A stretch of DNA of 64,000 nucleotides from Methyloversatilis thermotolerans (GTDB lineage Bacteria; Pseudomonadota; Gammaproteobacteria; Burkholderiales; Rhodocyclaceae), in NCBI RefSeq assembly GCF_000372885.1, contig NZ_KB889967.1, positions 62,001 through 126,000 on the forward strand. Direction: 5' to 3'. The translations under genes and the position numbers were made by a program. Each line of letters opens with the position of its first letter. Within the stretch, counting starts at the first letter, position 1. The notes below the pieces were generated by a model. That model saw only the letters and a program-made list of their open reading frames with translations. It made no database searches and was not told where the DNA came from. Positions 54,611 through 62,423 of this stretch are shown here, piece after piece.

Positions 54611-54699
54611 GCAGGTTCGCCACACAGCATCCTCGCCGCAGCGTGGGCCGGCCGTCTGCGTCGCCTGGCGCTGCCACCCGCGTTGCGCCGCCGTTTTTC

Positions 54700-54722
54700 G
54701 ATGTATATCCTGTATCTACATC
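54700..54722. promoter_or_regulatory. Probable VapBC operator
   Basis: GATGTA and TACATC form an inverted repeat around TATCCTGTATC, about 20 bp before the antitoxin start. TGTATATC and TGTATCTA within it are also near-direct repeats. Position and symmetry fit autoregulation by the AbrB-type antitoxin. Confidence 0.5.
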
Positions 54723-54741
54723 GTTCAAGACTCTATCCATC

Positions 54742-55005
54742 ATGCGGACCCGCATCTTCAAAAGTGGCAATTCGCTCGCCGTGCGCATTCCGAAGGAACT
54801 GGCCATTGCCGGGGTGTCGGAAGAGGTCGAGATCGAGCGGGTGGGCAACACGCTGGTGCTGCGGCCGGCGCGGCGCAAGAGCCTTGCCGGCGTGGGCGAG
54901 ATATTCGCGATGTTCAGTCCGGATTTCATGTCCGAAGGGCGCGAATTCCACGAGGAACGGGAGCGGGACTGGGGCGCCGCGGGTGGTCCCAGGGAGGGCG
55001 TCTAG
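54742..55005 (+). CDS. vapB: AbrB/MazE-fold antitoxin (VapB type)
   Basis: Antitoxin of 87 residues. The N-terminal swapped-hairpin DNA-binding domain is MRTRIFKSGNSLAVRIPKELAIAGVSEEVEIERVGNTLVLRPAR, and the C-terminal part (EIFAMFSPDFMSEGREFHEERERDWGA) should mask the toxin active site. It begins at ATG 54742, just after an inverted-repeat operator, and ends three bases before vapC. This is the second toxin-antitoxin module in the CRISPR neighbourhood; it is not of the same antitoxin class as the one inside the cas operon. Confidence 0.92.
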   Translation: MRTRIFKSGNSLAVRIPKELAIAGVSEEVEIERVGNTLVLRPARRKSLAGVGEIFAMFSPDFMSEGREFHEERERDWGAAGGPREGV

Positions 55006-55008
55006 GTC

Positions 55009-55425
55009 ATGGCGTGGATGCTCGATACCAATATCTGCATCTACCTCATGAAGCAGGCATCGCCGCAGGTGATTGCACGCCTTGAATCCTTGCGCGAGGG
55101 CGAAGCCGTCATGTCGGTCGTGACCTATGCCGAGTTGCGCGCAGGACTTGAAGTGCGCGAGCAGACCCGGGCGCGGGACGAGAGCGTTCTCGAGGCGCTG
55201 GTTCAGCGCATTCCGGTGCTGCCTTTCGACATTCCGGCCGCGCAGTCCTTCGGCGCATTGCGGGCCGCGGTGCGCGACCGCCGCCGTAACGCGCTCGACC
55301 GCATGATTGCCGCCCACGCGGTGAGCGTCGATGCCGTGCTGGTCACGAACAACGAAGCGGGCTTCGCCGATTACCCCGGTCTGGTGGTGGAAAACTGGAC
55401 GCGCGATCCTGCTGCGCCCGCTTGA
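55009..55425 (+). CDS. vapC: PIN-domain ribonuclease toxin VapC
   Basis: Toxin of 138 residues with the PIN active-site pattern: MLDTNICIYLMK (first Asp), VVTYAELRAGLEV (Glu), ALDRMIAAHAVSVDAVLVTNNEAGFADYPGL (Asp, Asn). The MLDTNICIYLMK opening is typical of the tRNA-fMet-cleaving VapC subgroup. It is coupled to vapB by a three-base gap. It should inhibit translation when the antitoxin decays, and probably stabilises the locus. Confidence 0.93.
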   Translation: MAWMLDTNICIYLMKQASPQVIARLESLREGEAVMSVVTYAELRAGLEVREQTRARDESVLEALVQRIPVLPFDIPAAQSFGALRAAVRDRRRNALDRMIAAHAVSVDAVLVTNNEAGFADYPGLVVENWTRDPAAPA

Positions 55426-55491
55426 GCGTCGACCGCTGGCTCGCTTTAGCATATATATATATGCAATCAAGATAACTCCGGTGACCGAAAC

Positions 55492-56622
55492 TTGACCGAA
55501 GCACGACTTGTACTGCCCGACGGCGACGCTGCGCACGGCGCCCGCTGGCAATCCGAAGCCGGCGTTCCGCCGCCGAAGAAGATCGTCGTCGCCGACGATA
55601 CGATGAACGCCGACACGGCCTTCCGCTTCGCCAGCGAGGGCACGGCGCTGCTGTGGCGCGGCGACTTCCAGAATGCGCGGCAGATGCTGCAGGCGCTGGC
55701 GCGGCGGGGGGACCGCAAGCCGCGCAAGCCGGCGGCGACCCTGCGCGACGCGTTCAACCAGCACCGGCTGGCGCAGTCGCAGCGGGCGCGCACGCTGGGC
55801 ATGCTGCTTATCCCGTTCGAGGCCGGTCACTTCATTCCGCTGCGCCGCGCGCCCGATGTGGCGGAGGCCTGCACGCAGGCGCACGGCGAGGCCGACCAGC
55901 CCTATGTGTGTTCGCTGCGCGAACTGCTGGGGCTGGTGGGGGCGTACGAATGGCGGCGCAATGGCGTCGACATTCCCGCGCTCGGTGCGCGCATCCATCC
56001 GCATTACGGCGTGTTCTCGCCAGTGCGCGGCGAATATGTCGAACTGGTCGCGCGCGCGCCGCTGCCGGCGGCGCTGGCTGCCGACGGCGTCGCGTTCGAC
56101 ATCGGCACCGGCACCGGTGTGCTGTCGGCGGTGCTGGCGCAGCGTGGCGTGCGGCGCATCGTCGCTACCGATATGGACGAGCGCGCGCTGGCCTGCGCGC
56201 GCGACAACCTCGCGCGGCTCGGTTTCGCCGCCCGGGTCGAGCTGAGCCGGGCGGACCTCTTCCCGGCCGGGCGCGCCGCACTGGTGGTGTGCAATCCGCC
56301 GTGGCTGCCGGGCCGGCCGGCGTCGCCGCTGGAACACGCGATCTATGACCAGGACAGCCGCATGCTCAGGGGTTTCCTGTCCGGGCTGGCCGATCACCTC
56401 GCGCCGGACGGCGAGGGCTGGCTCATCCTGTCCGACTTCGCGGAACACCTGGGGCTGCGCGCGCCGGACGAAGTGAGCGCGCTGATCGCCGGCGCCGGAC
56501 TCGAAGTGGCTGGCCGGCTGGAAGCAAAGCCGCGCCACGGCAAGGCGCAGGACGCGAACGATCCGCTGCATGCCGCGCGTTCGAAGGAAGTGACGTCGCT
56601 GTGGCGGCTGCGGGCGAGGTGA
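55492..56622 (+). CDS. Class I SAM-dependent methyltransferase (RsmC/HemK-like MTS domain)
   Basis: Cytoplasmic methyltransferase of 376 residues. An N-terminal region of about 190 residues (with PFEAGHFIPLRRAPD and HPHYGVFSPVRGEYVELV) precedes a methyltransferase-small domain: motif I VAFDIGTGTGVLSAVLAQRG (about 206), acidic loop VATDMDERAL, and catalytic NPPW in LVVCNPPWLPGRP (about 268). N-P-P-W indicates amide or exocyclic-amine N-methylation, so a protein (PrmC-like) or rRNA guanine substrate is likely. The TTG at 55492 is used because no good ATG precedes motif I. A 16-bp palindrome GCATATATATATATGC (55449-55464) stands in the promoter region. Two bases separate its end from the convergent di-haem gene. 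Confidence 0.85.
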   Translation: MTEARLVLPDGDAAHGARWQSEAGVPPPKKIVVADDTMNADTAFRFASEGTALLWRGDFQNARQMLQALARRGDRKPRKPAATLRDAFNQHRLAQSQRARTLGMLLIPFEAGHFIPLRRAPDVAEACTQAHGEADQPYVCSLRELLGLVGAYEWRRNGVDIPALGARIHPHYGVFSPVRGEYVELVARAPLPAALAADGVAFDIGTGTGVLSAVLAQRGVRRIVATDMDERALACARDNLARLGFAARVELSRADLFPAGRAALVVCNPPWLPGRPASPLEHAIYDQDSRMLRGFLSGLADHLAPDGEGWLILSDFAEHLGLRAPDEVSALIAGAGLEVAGRLEAKPRHGKAQDANDPLHAARSKEVTSLWRLRAR

Positions 56623-56624
56623 AC

Positions 56625-57986
56625 TTACAGCGAATGCAGGAAGGCGATCAGCGCTTCGCGTTCGCGGCGCGTCATGCGCCGTACCGCGTCGCGCGACCGG
56701 CGCGCTTCGCCGTCGTGCCACAGGATGGCTTCCAGCGCACTGCGCGCCCGCCCGTCATGCAATAGCGTGGCGTGTTCATTCACCGTGGCGAGCAGGCCCA
56801 GGCCCCACAGCGGCGCCGTGCGCCACTGACGCCCGCCGGCTTCGAAGTCGGGGCGCCCGTCGGCCAGCCCGGCGCCCATGTCGTGCAGCAGCAGGTCGGT
56901 ATAAGGGTGAATGAGCCTGTTTTCCAGCGCAGGAAAATCCGGAAAGCGCCCGGTGCGCAGCGACGGCCGGTGGCAACCGTCGCAGCCGGCGCGCGCGAAG
57001 AGCCGGCGTCCGTGCCTGACCTGCGCCGCGTCCTGCCGGCGTGCGGCCGGAACGGCCAGCGCATGGTGATAGCGCGTCATCGCGTCGAGCGCGTCGTCCG
57101 CCAGTTCGGGATGCGTGTCGCGCACCGCGGCGCAGGCGGTCTGGGCGGGCGGGCAGTTCGCGGCCGGAAACAGCGATGAGGTAATGCCCATGTCGCCAGC
57201 CAGCGCGGCGGCGATCTGCTGGCGCACCGTGGGCTGGTTCGCCTTGTGGCCGAAGCGTCCGATCACGGCGCGGTTGCGGGCGATGTCCCACACCCGGTTC
57301 GGCTGGCCGGCAATGCCGCGACCGCTTTTCTTCTGTTCCGCGGCGATGGCCAGCAGATCGCTCTCGGGCACCGCTTCCAGCAGGCCGACGCCGAACAGCG
57401 GTGGGGCGACCCTTGCGGATGTCATTGTTCCGGCGGCGAGAGGGCCGTGCGCCAGACGACGGAAGGCGATGCGCGGCCTGCGCAGTTCGACCGGTGTGCC
57501 GTCGCCAAGCGTCACCTCATGAGTGAGCCATTCGATGGTCGCCTCGCCTTCGCCCGGAACGCCGGGCACGCCGAATTCGTTGAGCTGGTCGCCATAGACC
57601 GGTTCCGGCACCGGCCCGCCATCCGGCGCGCGGCCCGGTACCGACAGGCGCACCAGCATCGAGCGCATCGGCTCTTCCGGCGACGCGGGCGGCTCGCCCC
57701 GTCCGTTGCGCGGGTGACATGAAATGCATGCCGGACGGTTGTAGGTGGGGCCGAGGCCGGCGATGTCCGGGTCGAGCGACGGCGCAATGACCCAGGTCTG
57801 CCGGACCAGAGAGCGGCCCCGGACGATGCTGGCGCGCTGCGCCTCCGGCACCATGGGCCAGTCGATCTGCTGGAAGGCGTCGCGGTGGGTGTCGTCGGTG
57901 GCGGAAGGGTCAGCCGCGGCGAGTGCGCAGGGCAGCGCCAGCGTTGCGCAGAACAAGAGCCCGCGCAGGGCGAAACGATGAGTCAA
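56625..57986 (-). CDS. Di-haem oxidoreductase-like protein (DUF1111, periplasmic)
   Basis: Exported c-type cytochrome protein of 453 residues. The signal peptide begins at TTG 57986 (MTHRFALRGLLFCATLALPCALAA), which overlaps the stop of the solute-binding gene (TTGA). Two haem-binding motifs are present: CISCH (after YNRPA) and CDGCH (in ARAGCDGCHRPSL), with the DUF1111 hallmarks GLGPTYNRPACISCHPRNGRG, GFGHKANQPTVRQQIAAALAGDMGITS and LLHDMGAGLADGRPD. The family is related to MauG/cytochrome c peroxidases, and several members oxidise metals or thiols in metal-uptake clusters. It is the last gene of the TonB-receptor/solute-binding-protein operon. The open frame upstream of 57986 is only the shadow of that gene. 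Confidence 0.9.
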   Translation of the reverse strand: MTHRFALRGLLFCATLALPCALAAADPSATDDTHRDAFQQIDWPMVPEAQRASIVRGRSLVRQTWVIAPSLDPDIAGLGPTYNRPACISCHPRNGRGEPPASPEEPMRSMLVRLSVPGRAPDGGPVPEPVYGDQLNEFGVPGVPGEGEATIEWLTHEVTLGDGTPVELRRPRIAFRRLAHGPLAAGTMTSARVAPPLFGVGLLEAVPESDLLAIAAEQKKSGRGIAGQPNRVWDIARNRAVIGRFGHKANQPTVRQQIAAALAGDMGITSSLFPAANCPPAQTACAAVRDTHPELADDALDAMTRYHHALAVPAARRQDAAQVRHGRRLFARAGCDGCHRPSLRTGRFPDFPALENRLIHPYTDLLLHDMGAGLADGRPDFEAGGRQWRTAPLWGLGLLATVNEHATLLHDGRARSALEAILWHDGEARRSRDAVRRMTRREREALIAFLHSL

Positions 57987-59311
57987 CGCGGCACCCCCTG
58001 ACCGTCGAGCAGGCCGCCGGCGCGCGCGAGGGCGCGCGCCACGGCTTCGCGCCAGCGTGCTTCGGTGTCGCGGCGTTCGCGCGACGGCGGTGTGTCCGCT
58101 TCGCCGGGCGTGCGCGGTACCGGCTCGAACAGGCGGCGCAGCGGCGCATCCACCTGATACACGGCGTCCACCGGCATGCTGCCGAGCAGGGTGCGCGCTT
58201 CGCGCACCGCGGCGGTGTCGCCGAGGCCGTCGCGCTCGGCGGCGTGCACGCGCGCCCACAAGTGCGCACGTTCCGCGTGCGGCTGCACCAGCACGATGTC
58301 GAACAGCGCGGCCACCAGCCCCTGGCGCTTGCGCATGAGCGTGCTGTCGAAGCCCGGCGTGTCGGCTGCGAAGGGGCGCGCGCTCAGTTCCGGATGCGCG
58401 GCGTAGCGGTCGGGCCGCACCGGCAGGCGGCGCACGTCCGGGTGCAGCAGCAGGTCCTGGCCTTCGGCCGACAGCAGGAAATTCACGAAGCGGCGCGCCG
58501 CGTCGGCGTGCGGTGCGTCGGCCAGCACGGCGACGTGGGCGGGGCTGTAGGCGGTGCGCGGCGGGTAGACGAAGCGCACCGGCGAAGAGCGGCCCGCCGC
58601 CTGCTGGGCCGCGAAAAAGTCTATGGTCATGCGCGCGGCTACCTGGCCTGACACCAGATCGTCGAGCGCGGGCGTGGCATCGCCGGCGCCGAAGGTGGCG
58701 TTGCCCGCGATTTCCGACAGCAGGGCCCAGCCCTTCTTCCAGCCCTGGCCTTGCAGTACCGCTTCGATCAGGCCGGGGGCGAAGCCGACGCGACCGGGAA
58801 TCGGCAACTGCACCCGTCCGGCATAGCCGGGTGCGGTGAGGTCGGACCAGTCGCGCGGAACGGGCAAGCCGAGCGCGCGCAGTGACTGGACGTTGCAGGC
58901 GATGCCGTAGCCGGCCAGTTCGAAGGCGACATAGTGTCCGTCCGGATCGGAGATGGCTTCGCCGCCGACCTTTGCCGGCAACGCCTTGTCCACCTCCAGC
59001 CGAGTCAGTCGGCCGTCGGACTTCAGCGTGGCGAAGTTGCCGGGTGACGGCGCCCAGTAGACATCCACTGCGCCCGTGCCCGGACCTCGCAACCAGAGCA
59101 GGGCGTCGGCCGACTGTCGCCACAGCAGCTCGACGCGCATGCCCGGATACCGGCTTTCGAAGGCGCGCAGGTAGCGCGCGGTCAGTTCTTCGGGATAGCT
59201 GGTGAGCACCACCACCCGGTCGTCGTCCGGTCCGGCGACGCAGGCCAGGGATGACAGCAGTGCGCACAGGGCGAACGCGCCCCGCAGGACTGTGCGGAAG
59301 GAACCTGTCAT
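57983..59311 (-). CDS. Periplasmic ABC-type solute-binding protein (iron/oxyanion type)
   Basis: Exported binding protein of 442 residues, start at ATG 59311 with signal peptide MTGSFRTVLRGAFALCALLSSLACVAG. The fold is that of AfuA/FbpA-like and molybdate-like binding proteins (VVVLTSYPEELTARYLRAFESRYPGMRVELLWRQSADALLWL; VDVYWAPSPGNFATL; TIDFFAAQQAAGRSSPVRFVYPPRTAYSPAHVAVL). A C-terminal extension of about 100 residues is unusual for the class. No permease or ATPase gene is present here, so it either uses a remote ABC transporter or works with the TonB receptor next door. It is 16 bp behind that receptor gene and overlaps the di-haem gene. Confidence 0.88.
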   Translation of the reverse strand: MTGSFRTVLRGAFALCALLSSLACVAGPDDDRVVVLTSYPEELTARYLRAFESRYPGMRVELLWRQSADALLWLRGPGTGAVDVYWAPSPGNFATLKSDGRLTRLEVDKALPAKVGGEAISDPDGHYVAFELAGYGIACNVQSLRALGLPVPRDWSDLTAPGYAGRVQLPIPGRVGFAPGLIEAVLQGQGWKKGWALLSEIAGNATFGAGDATPALDDLVSGQVAARMTIDFFAAQQAAGRSSPVRFVYPPRTAYSPAHVAVLADAPHADAARRFVNFLLSAEGQDLLLHPDVRRLPVRPDRYAAHPELSARPFAADTPGFDSTLMRKRQGLVAALFDIVLVQPHAERAHLWARVHAAERDGLGDTAAVREARTLLGSMPVDAVYQVDAPLRRLFEPVPRTPGEADTPPSRERRDTEARWREAVARALARAGGLLDGQGVPR

Positions 59312-59327
59312 GGCGTGGATCTCCGGC

Positions 59328-61379
59328 TCAGAAGCGCAGGCGCGAGGCGACGATGAAGCTGCGACCTTCCTGCGGGTAACCGTCGACCACGGCGTAGTTG
59401 CGGTCGAGCAGATTGCGGCCGGCGACCGACACATCCCATTCCGGCGTCAGGCGGTATTCCAGCTTCAGGCCGAGCAGCGCGTACTTGCCGGTCTTCACAT
59501 AGCCGGTGCCGACCGCGCGGGTGGACCAGCGGTCGCTCGCATACTCCAGGCTGGGCACCACGCGCAGCGCTTCCGTCGGCTGCCACTTGGCGTAGACGAG
59601 CGCCTTGTGCTGCGGGGTCGTGGTCAGTCGCGCATTGGCGTCATTCGGGTTGTCGATTTCGGTGTCGACATAGGAATAGTTGCCCCCCAGGTCGAGACGC
59701 GGTCCGAGCGCGGCCAGCAGGCCGATCTCGATGCCTTTGAACGTCGCCTCGCCCACGTTCTGGCTTTGCGTCTGGTTGGTGCTGTTGAACACGATGGGGA
59801 CGGACTGTATGGCGTCCTTCACGCGACTGTGAAAGACCGCCAGCTCGCCGCGCAGGCCGGGACGCAGCAGGTCGGAAACGCCGATCTCGATATTGCGGGC
59901 GCGTTCCGGCTCCAGCCAGGGATTGGAGATCGCGCCGCCGAAGCGCGAGCTGAAGCGCTCGAACATGGTCGGGAAGCGGATGCGGTCGGAATAGCTCAGA
60001 TGCGTCTTGCCGCTGTCGCTGTAGCGGTAGATGGCGGCGGCCTGGTAGTTGGTGGCGTTGCGATCCGACTTGGGCTGCTCGAACAGCACATTGCTGGAGA
60101 ACTCCTCGACCTTGCGCGTATGGCGCCAGTCGCGGCTGATGCCGCCGACCAGATCCAGCGCCGGTGTGACATGCCAGGTGTCTTCCGCGGCAATGGAGAA
60201 GGTGTCCTCTATCGTGGTCTGTTCCGGCTCGGTGAAATTCGTGGCGTGTGTGGTCTGCCATTCGGTGTGTTCGTCGCGGCGGTAGTGGGCGGCGAGCTTG
60301 AGCGTCTGCTGCGTGAGGTGCTCGGTGCCCAGTTCCACGCTGCCGCCGCGTGCGTTGTCGTCGTAGTAGCTGGTGAAGTTCTGCACCGTGAGTGTCGGAT
60401 TGGTGTAGGCCGCCAGCGTGTTTTCGAACTTGTTGTAGTAGGCGCGCGTCTTGAGCCAGGTCTTGCTGTCGAGCTGGGTGTGGGACAGCCAGTACAGGCT
60501 CCAGGTGTCCCACTTCGGCCAGTCCCAGATGCTGATGGTCGAGGTGCCGGTGACCGATCCGATGCCGTGCTTCTCGCCGCCCTGCCACATGAAGTTGAGC
60601 GAGTACTCGTCGCTGCGGTTGGGCGTGAAGCCCAGCTTCATGTTCACCCGCTCGTCCTTCTTGCTGGTGTTGTCGCGTCGGCCGCCGTCCTCGGCCACGG
60701 TGGGCGTGAAGTCGCGCGACAGCCGCCAGTGGTCGACATCGCGCTGTTCCACGCTGAGCTGGAAGTAGAACGCTTCCTGCCGCGTGCCCACATTGGCGTA
60801 GATCGTGTTGCCGCTGTAGTCGCCGCTGTTGTCGATGCCGGCCGACACGCGCACCTCAGACTCGAAGCGTTTGACCGGGCGGCGGGTGACCAGATTGATT
60901 GCGCCGCCCATACCGTCCGGCCCGTTGATCACCGACACATAGCCCTTGGACACCTGGATTTCCGACAGGTCGGGCGTCAGGAAACGGTCGAAATCGATGC
61001 GGTTGTCGGCGGGCAGATAGAGCCGTATGCCATCCATCAGCAGCGGTACCTGCCAGCGGTCGAAGCCGCGGATGCTGATGAGCGCTTCGTTGCGGTTGCC
61101 GGCGCCGGCGGTGGTGGCGACACCGGGTACCAGATTGAGCGCTTCGGCCACGCCGTCCTTGCTGAAGTCCCACAGCGTTTCGCGGTCCAGCACCTCGGTA
61201 CCCAGCGGCCGTTCGTCGTCCCGGCTTGCGGTGACGGTGATCTGACCGAGCGTGAATACCTCGCTGTCCTTCGCGTCGCCGCTGCGGGCGGCATCGCCTG
61301 CCGCCTGTGCGCCCGCTGTCAGTGCGCTGCCGATCATCAGGGCGAGAGCGCCGCGTGCCGGCATCTTTTTCGAGTTCAT
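59328..61379 (-). CDS. TonB-dependent outer-membrane receptor
   Basis: Outer-membrane gated barrel of 683 residues. A signal peptide (MNSKKMPARGALALMIGSALTAGAQA) and the TonB-box-like segment FTLGQITVTAS precede the plug (EVLDRETLWDFSKDGVAEALNLVPGVATTAGAGNRNEALISIRGFDRWQVPLLMDGIRL; VSVINGPDGMGGAINLVTRRP). The barrel ends EGRSFIVASRLRF with the terminal Phe. The ligand is unknown; the operon with a solute-binding protein and a DUF1111 di-haem protein suggests a metal or metal-oxyanion complex. A ModE-like box lies 77-100 bp upstream of the start, suggesting control by molybdate or tungstate. The start has GAGG eight bases upstream. Confidence 0.93.
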   Translation of the reverse strand: MNSKKMPARGALALMIGSALTAGAQAAGDAARSGDAKDSEVFTLGQITVTASRDDERPLGTEVLDRETLWDFSKDGVAEALNLVPGVATTAGAGNRNEALISIRGFDRWQVPLLMDGIRLYLPADNRIDFDRFLTPDLSEIQVSKGYVSVINGPDGMGGAINLVTRRPVKRFESEVRVSAGIDNSGDYSGNTIYANVGTRQEAFYFQLSVEQRDVDHWRLSRDFTPTVAEDGGRRDNTSKKDERVNMKLGFTPNRSDEYSLNFMWQGGEKHGIGSVTGTSTISIWDWPKWDTWSLYWLSHTQLDSKTWLKTRAYYNKFENTLAAYTNPTLTVQNFTSYYDDNARGGSVELGTEHLTQQTLKLAAHYRRDEHTEWQTTHATNFTEPEQTTIEDTFSIAAEDTWHVTPALDLVGGISRDWRHTRKVEEFSSNVLFEQPKSDRNATNYQAAAIYRYSDSGKTHLSYSDRIRFPTMFERFSSRFGGAISNPWLEPERARNIEIGVSDLLRPGLRGELAVFHSRVKDAIQSVPIVFNSTNQTQSQNVGEATFKGIEIGLLAALGPRLDLGGNYSYVDTEIDNPNDANARLTTTPQHKALVYAKWQPTEALRVVPSLEYASDRWSTRAVGTGYVKTGKYALLGLKLEYRLTPEWDVSVAGRNLLDRNYAVVDGYPQEGRSFIVASRLRF

Positions 61380-61455
61380 GGCTGTTCCTCAGGATGGTTG
61401 AAAAGCGGGGGGAGCCGGTTTTGTTCCTCGCGTCGGACCGGTTGGTTCGAGGTTT

Positions 61456-61479
61456 CGAAATATACGACGAGATATAACG
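61456..61479. promoter_or_regulatory. ModE-like operator upstream of the TonB receptor
   Basis: CGAAATATA - six bases CGACGA - GATATAACG. Read on the minus strand it is CGTTATATC-N6-TATATTTCG, close to the ModE consensus CGTTATATA-N6-TATATAACG with about two changes in each half. It stands between the TonB receptor and the ModE-like gene. Confidence 0.65.
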
Positions 61480-61520
61480 AGTGTCGTGATTGATGGCGAA
61501 ATTTTCTGGATAGCTTTCAG

Positions 61521-61540
61521 AAGTTGTTTATAAACAACTT
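61521..61540. promoter_or_regulatory. Perfect 20-bp AT-rich palindrome
   Basis: AAGTTGTTTATAAACAACTT is perfectly self-complementary. It lies in the AT-rich stretch between the ModE-like box and the modE-like gene, followed by GTTGTTTG, a third copy of half the motif. It is not a terminator by composition; a regulator binding site is more likely. Confidence 0.6.
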
Positions 61541-61763
61541 GTTGTTTGTGTTCTTCTCTGTAGGGGAAGGGCGGAGAGGATGTTTTTGCTGTGCACGTCG
61601 GTATATCGCGCGCGTTTGTCTGCGGCGCCGCGAGGAAAGTCGTGCACGGCGGTGGCAGCGGGCAACTCGCGGGCGGCGCAGGCGGTGTCGCGCCGCGTGC
61701 GCCCAGCGGCGTGGAAGTCTGCAATCATGCGGGCCGTGTTCATTTCATGTTCCAGCCGGCCCT

Positions 61764-62108
61764 ATGGCTTCCGATTTTCAGTTTCGCGCCCGTTTCTTTT
61801 CCGGTGACGAGGTTGCGCTCGGTCCGGGCAAGGTGGCCCTGCTCGAGGCGATTGCCCGCACCGGATCCATTTCCGCGGCGGCACGGGACAAGGGCATGTC
61901 CTACCGTCGCGCGTGGCAGTTGGTGGACACCATGAACCGCTGCTTTCGCACGCCGCTGGTGGATACCGCGACCGGCGGCCGCGACGGCGGTGGAACGCGG
62001 CTCACCGATGCCGGAGAGGCGGTGATCGAAGCGTACCGGTCGATGGAAGGGGCGGCCGAACGCGCGGCAGCAAGACACATCCGGGCAATCCGTTCGCGCC
62101 TGGCCTGA
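61764..62108 (+). CDS. modE: ModE-like regulator, HTH domain only
   Basis: DNA-binding protein of 114 residues corresponding to the N-terminal domain of ModE: FSGDEVALGPGKVALLEAIARTGSISAAARDKGMSYRRAWQLVDTMNRCFRTPLVDTATGGRDGGGTRLTDAGEAVIEAYRSME. The signature G-S-I-S-A-A-A-x-x-x-G-M-S-Y-R-x-A-W is complete. The C-terminal molybdate-binding (TOBE/Mop) half is missing, as in the LysR-like HTH-only ModE subfamily, which needs a partner or acts without effector. It is divergent from the TonB operon, and the 380 bp between them contain a ModE-like box and a 20-bp palindrome, so it probably regulates that operon. The ATG at 61764 begins MASDFQFRARFFSG. Confidence 0.85.
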   Translation: MASDFQFRARFFSGDEVALGPGKVALLEAIARTGSISAAARDKGMSYRRAWQLVDTMNRCFRTPLVDTATGGRDGGGTRLTDAGEAVIEAYRSMEGAAERAAARHIRAIRSRLA

Positions 62109-62164
62109 ACGCTTCCGGCAGGCGTCGCCGGGAGCGCCTGCGGCGCGCTACCGCCTGTCGCCCG

Positions 62165-62371
62165 TCATGCGGTCGCCCACATCACCAGCGCGATCAGCGC
62201 AACATTCACCGCGATGGCGGCGAACAGCCCGCCGAGCAGGAAGTGCTGCGGACCCAGGCCTTCGGTGGTGCGCTGGATCATGCGCGCGCGACCGATGCCG
62301 GTGAAGGTGAGCAGGATGATCTTGAGCGCGCGCAGACTGCCGCGCAGCAAGGGTACGGGGGCATGATCCAT
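62165..62371 (-). CDS. DUF2970-like small membrane protein
   Basis: Protein of 68 residues, MDHAPVPLLRGSLRALKIILLTFTGIGRARMIQRTTEGLGPQHFLLGGLFAAIAVNVALIALVMWATA. It has one clear C-terminal helix and an N-terminal amphipathic region; the layout L-K-x-x-x-x-x-F-x-G-I-R/G-x-R and the closing helix fit DUF2970, a betaproteobacterial family without known function. It is divergent from the DUF2157 gene and convergent with modE. Confidence 0.7.
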   Translation of the reverse strand: MDHAPVPLLRGSLRALKIILLTFTGIGRARMIQRTTEGLGPQHFLLGGLFAAIAVNVALIALVMWATA

Positions 62372-62423
62372 CGCCGGATTGTGCCCGATCGGCAGCGCGC
62401 TGCGCTCATGGCATCATGCGGCG

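Noticed and set aside
56625-59267. A single 880-codon minus-strand protein
   Set aside because: Only the last 453 codons are coding (DUF1111). The part upstream of 57986 is the out-of-frame shadow of the solute-binding protein gene, which has its own signal peptide.
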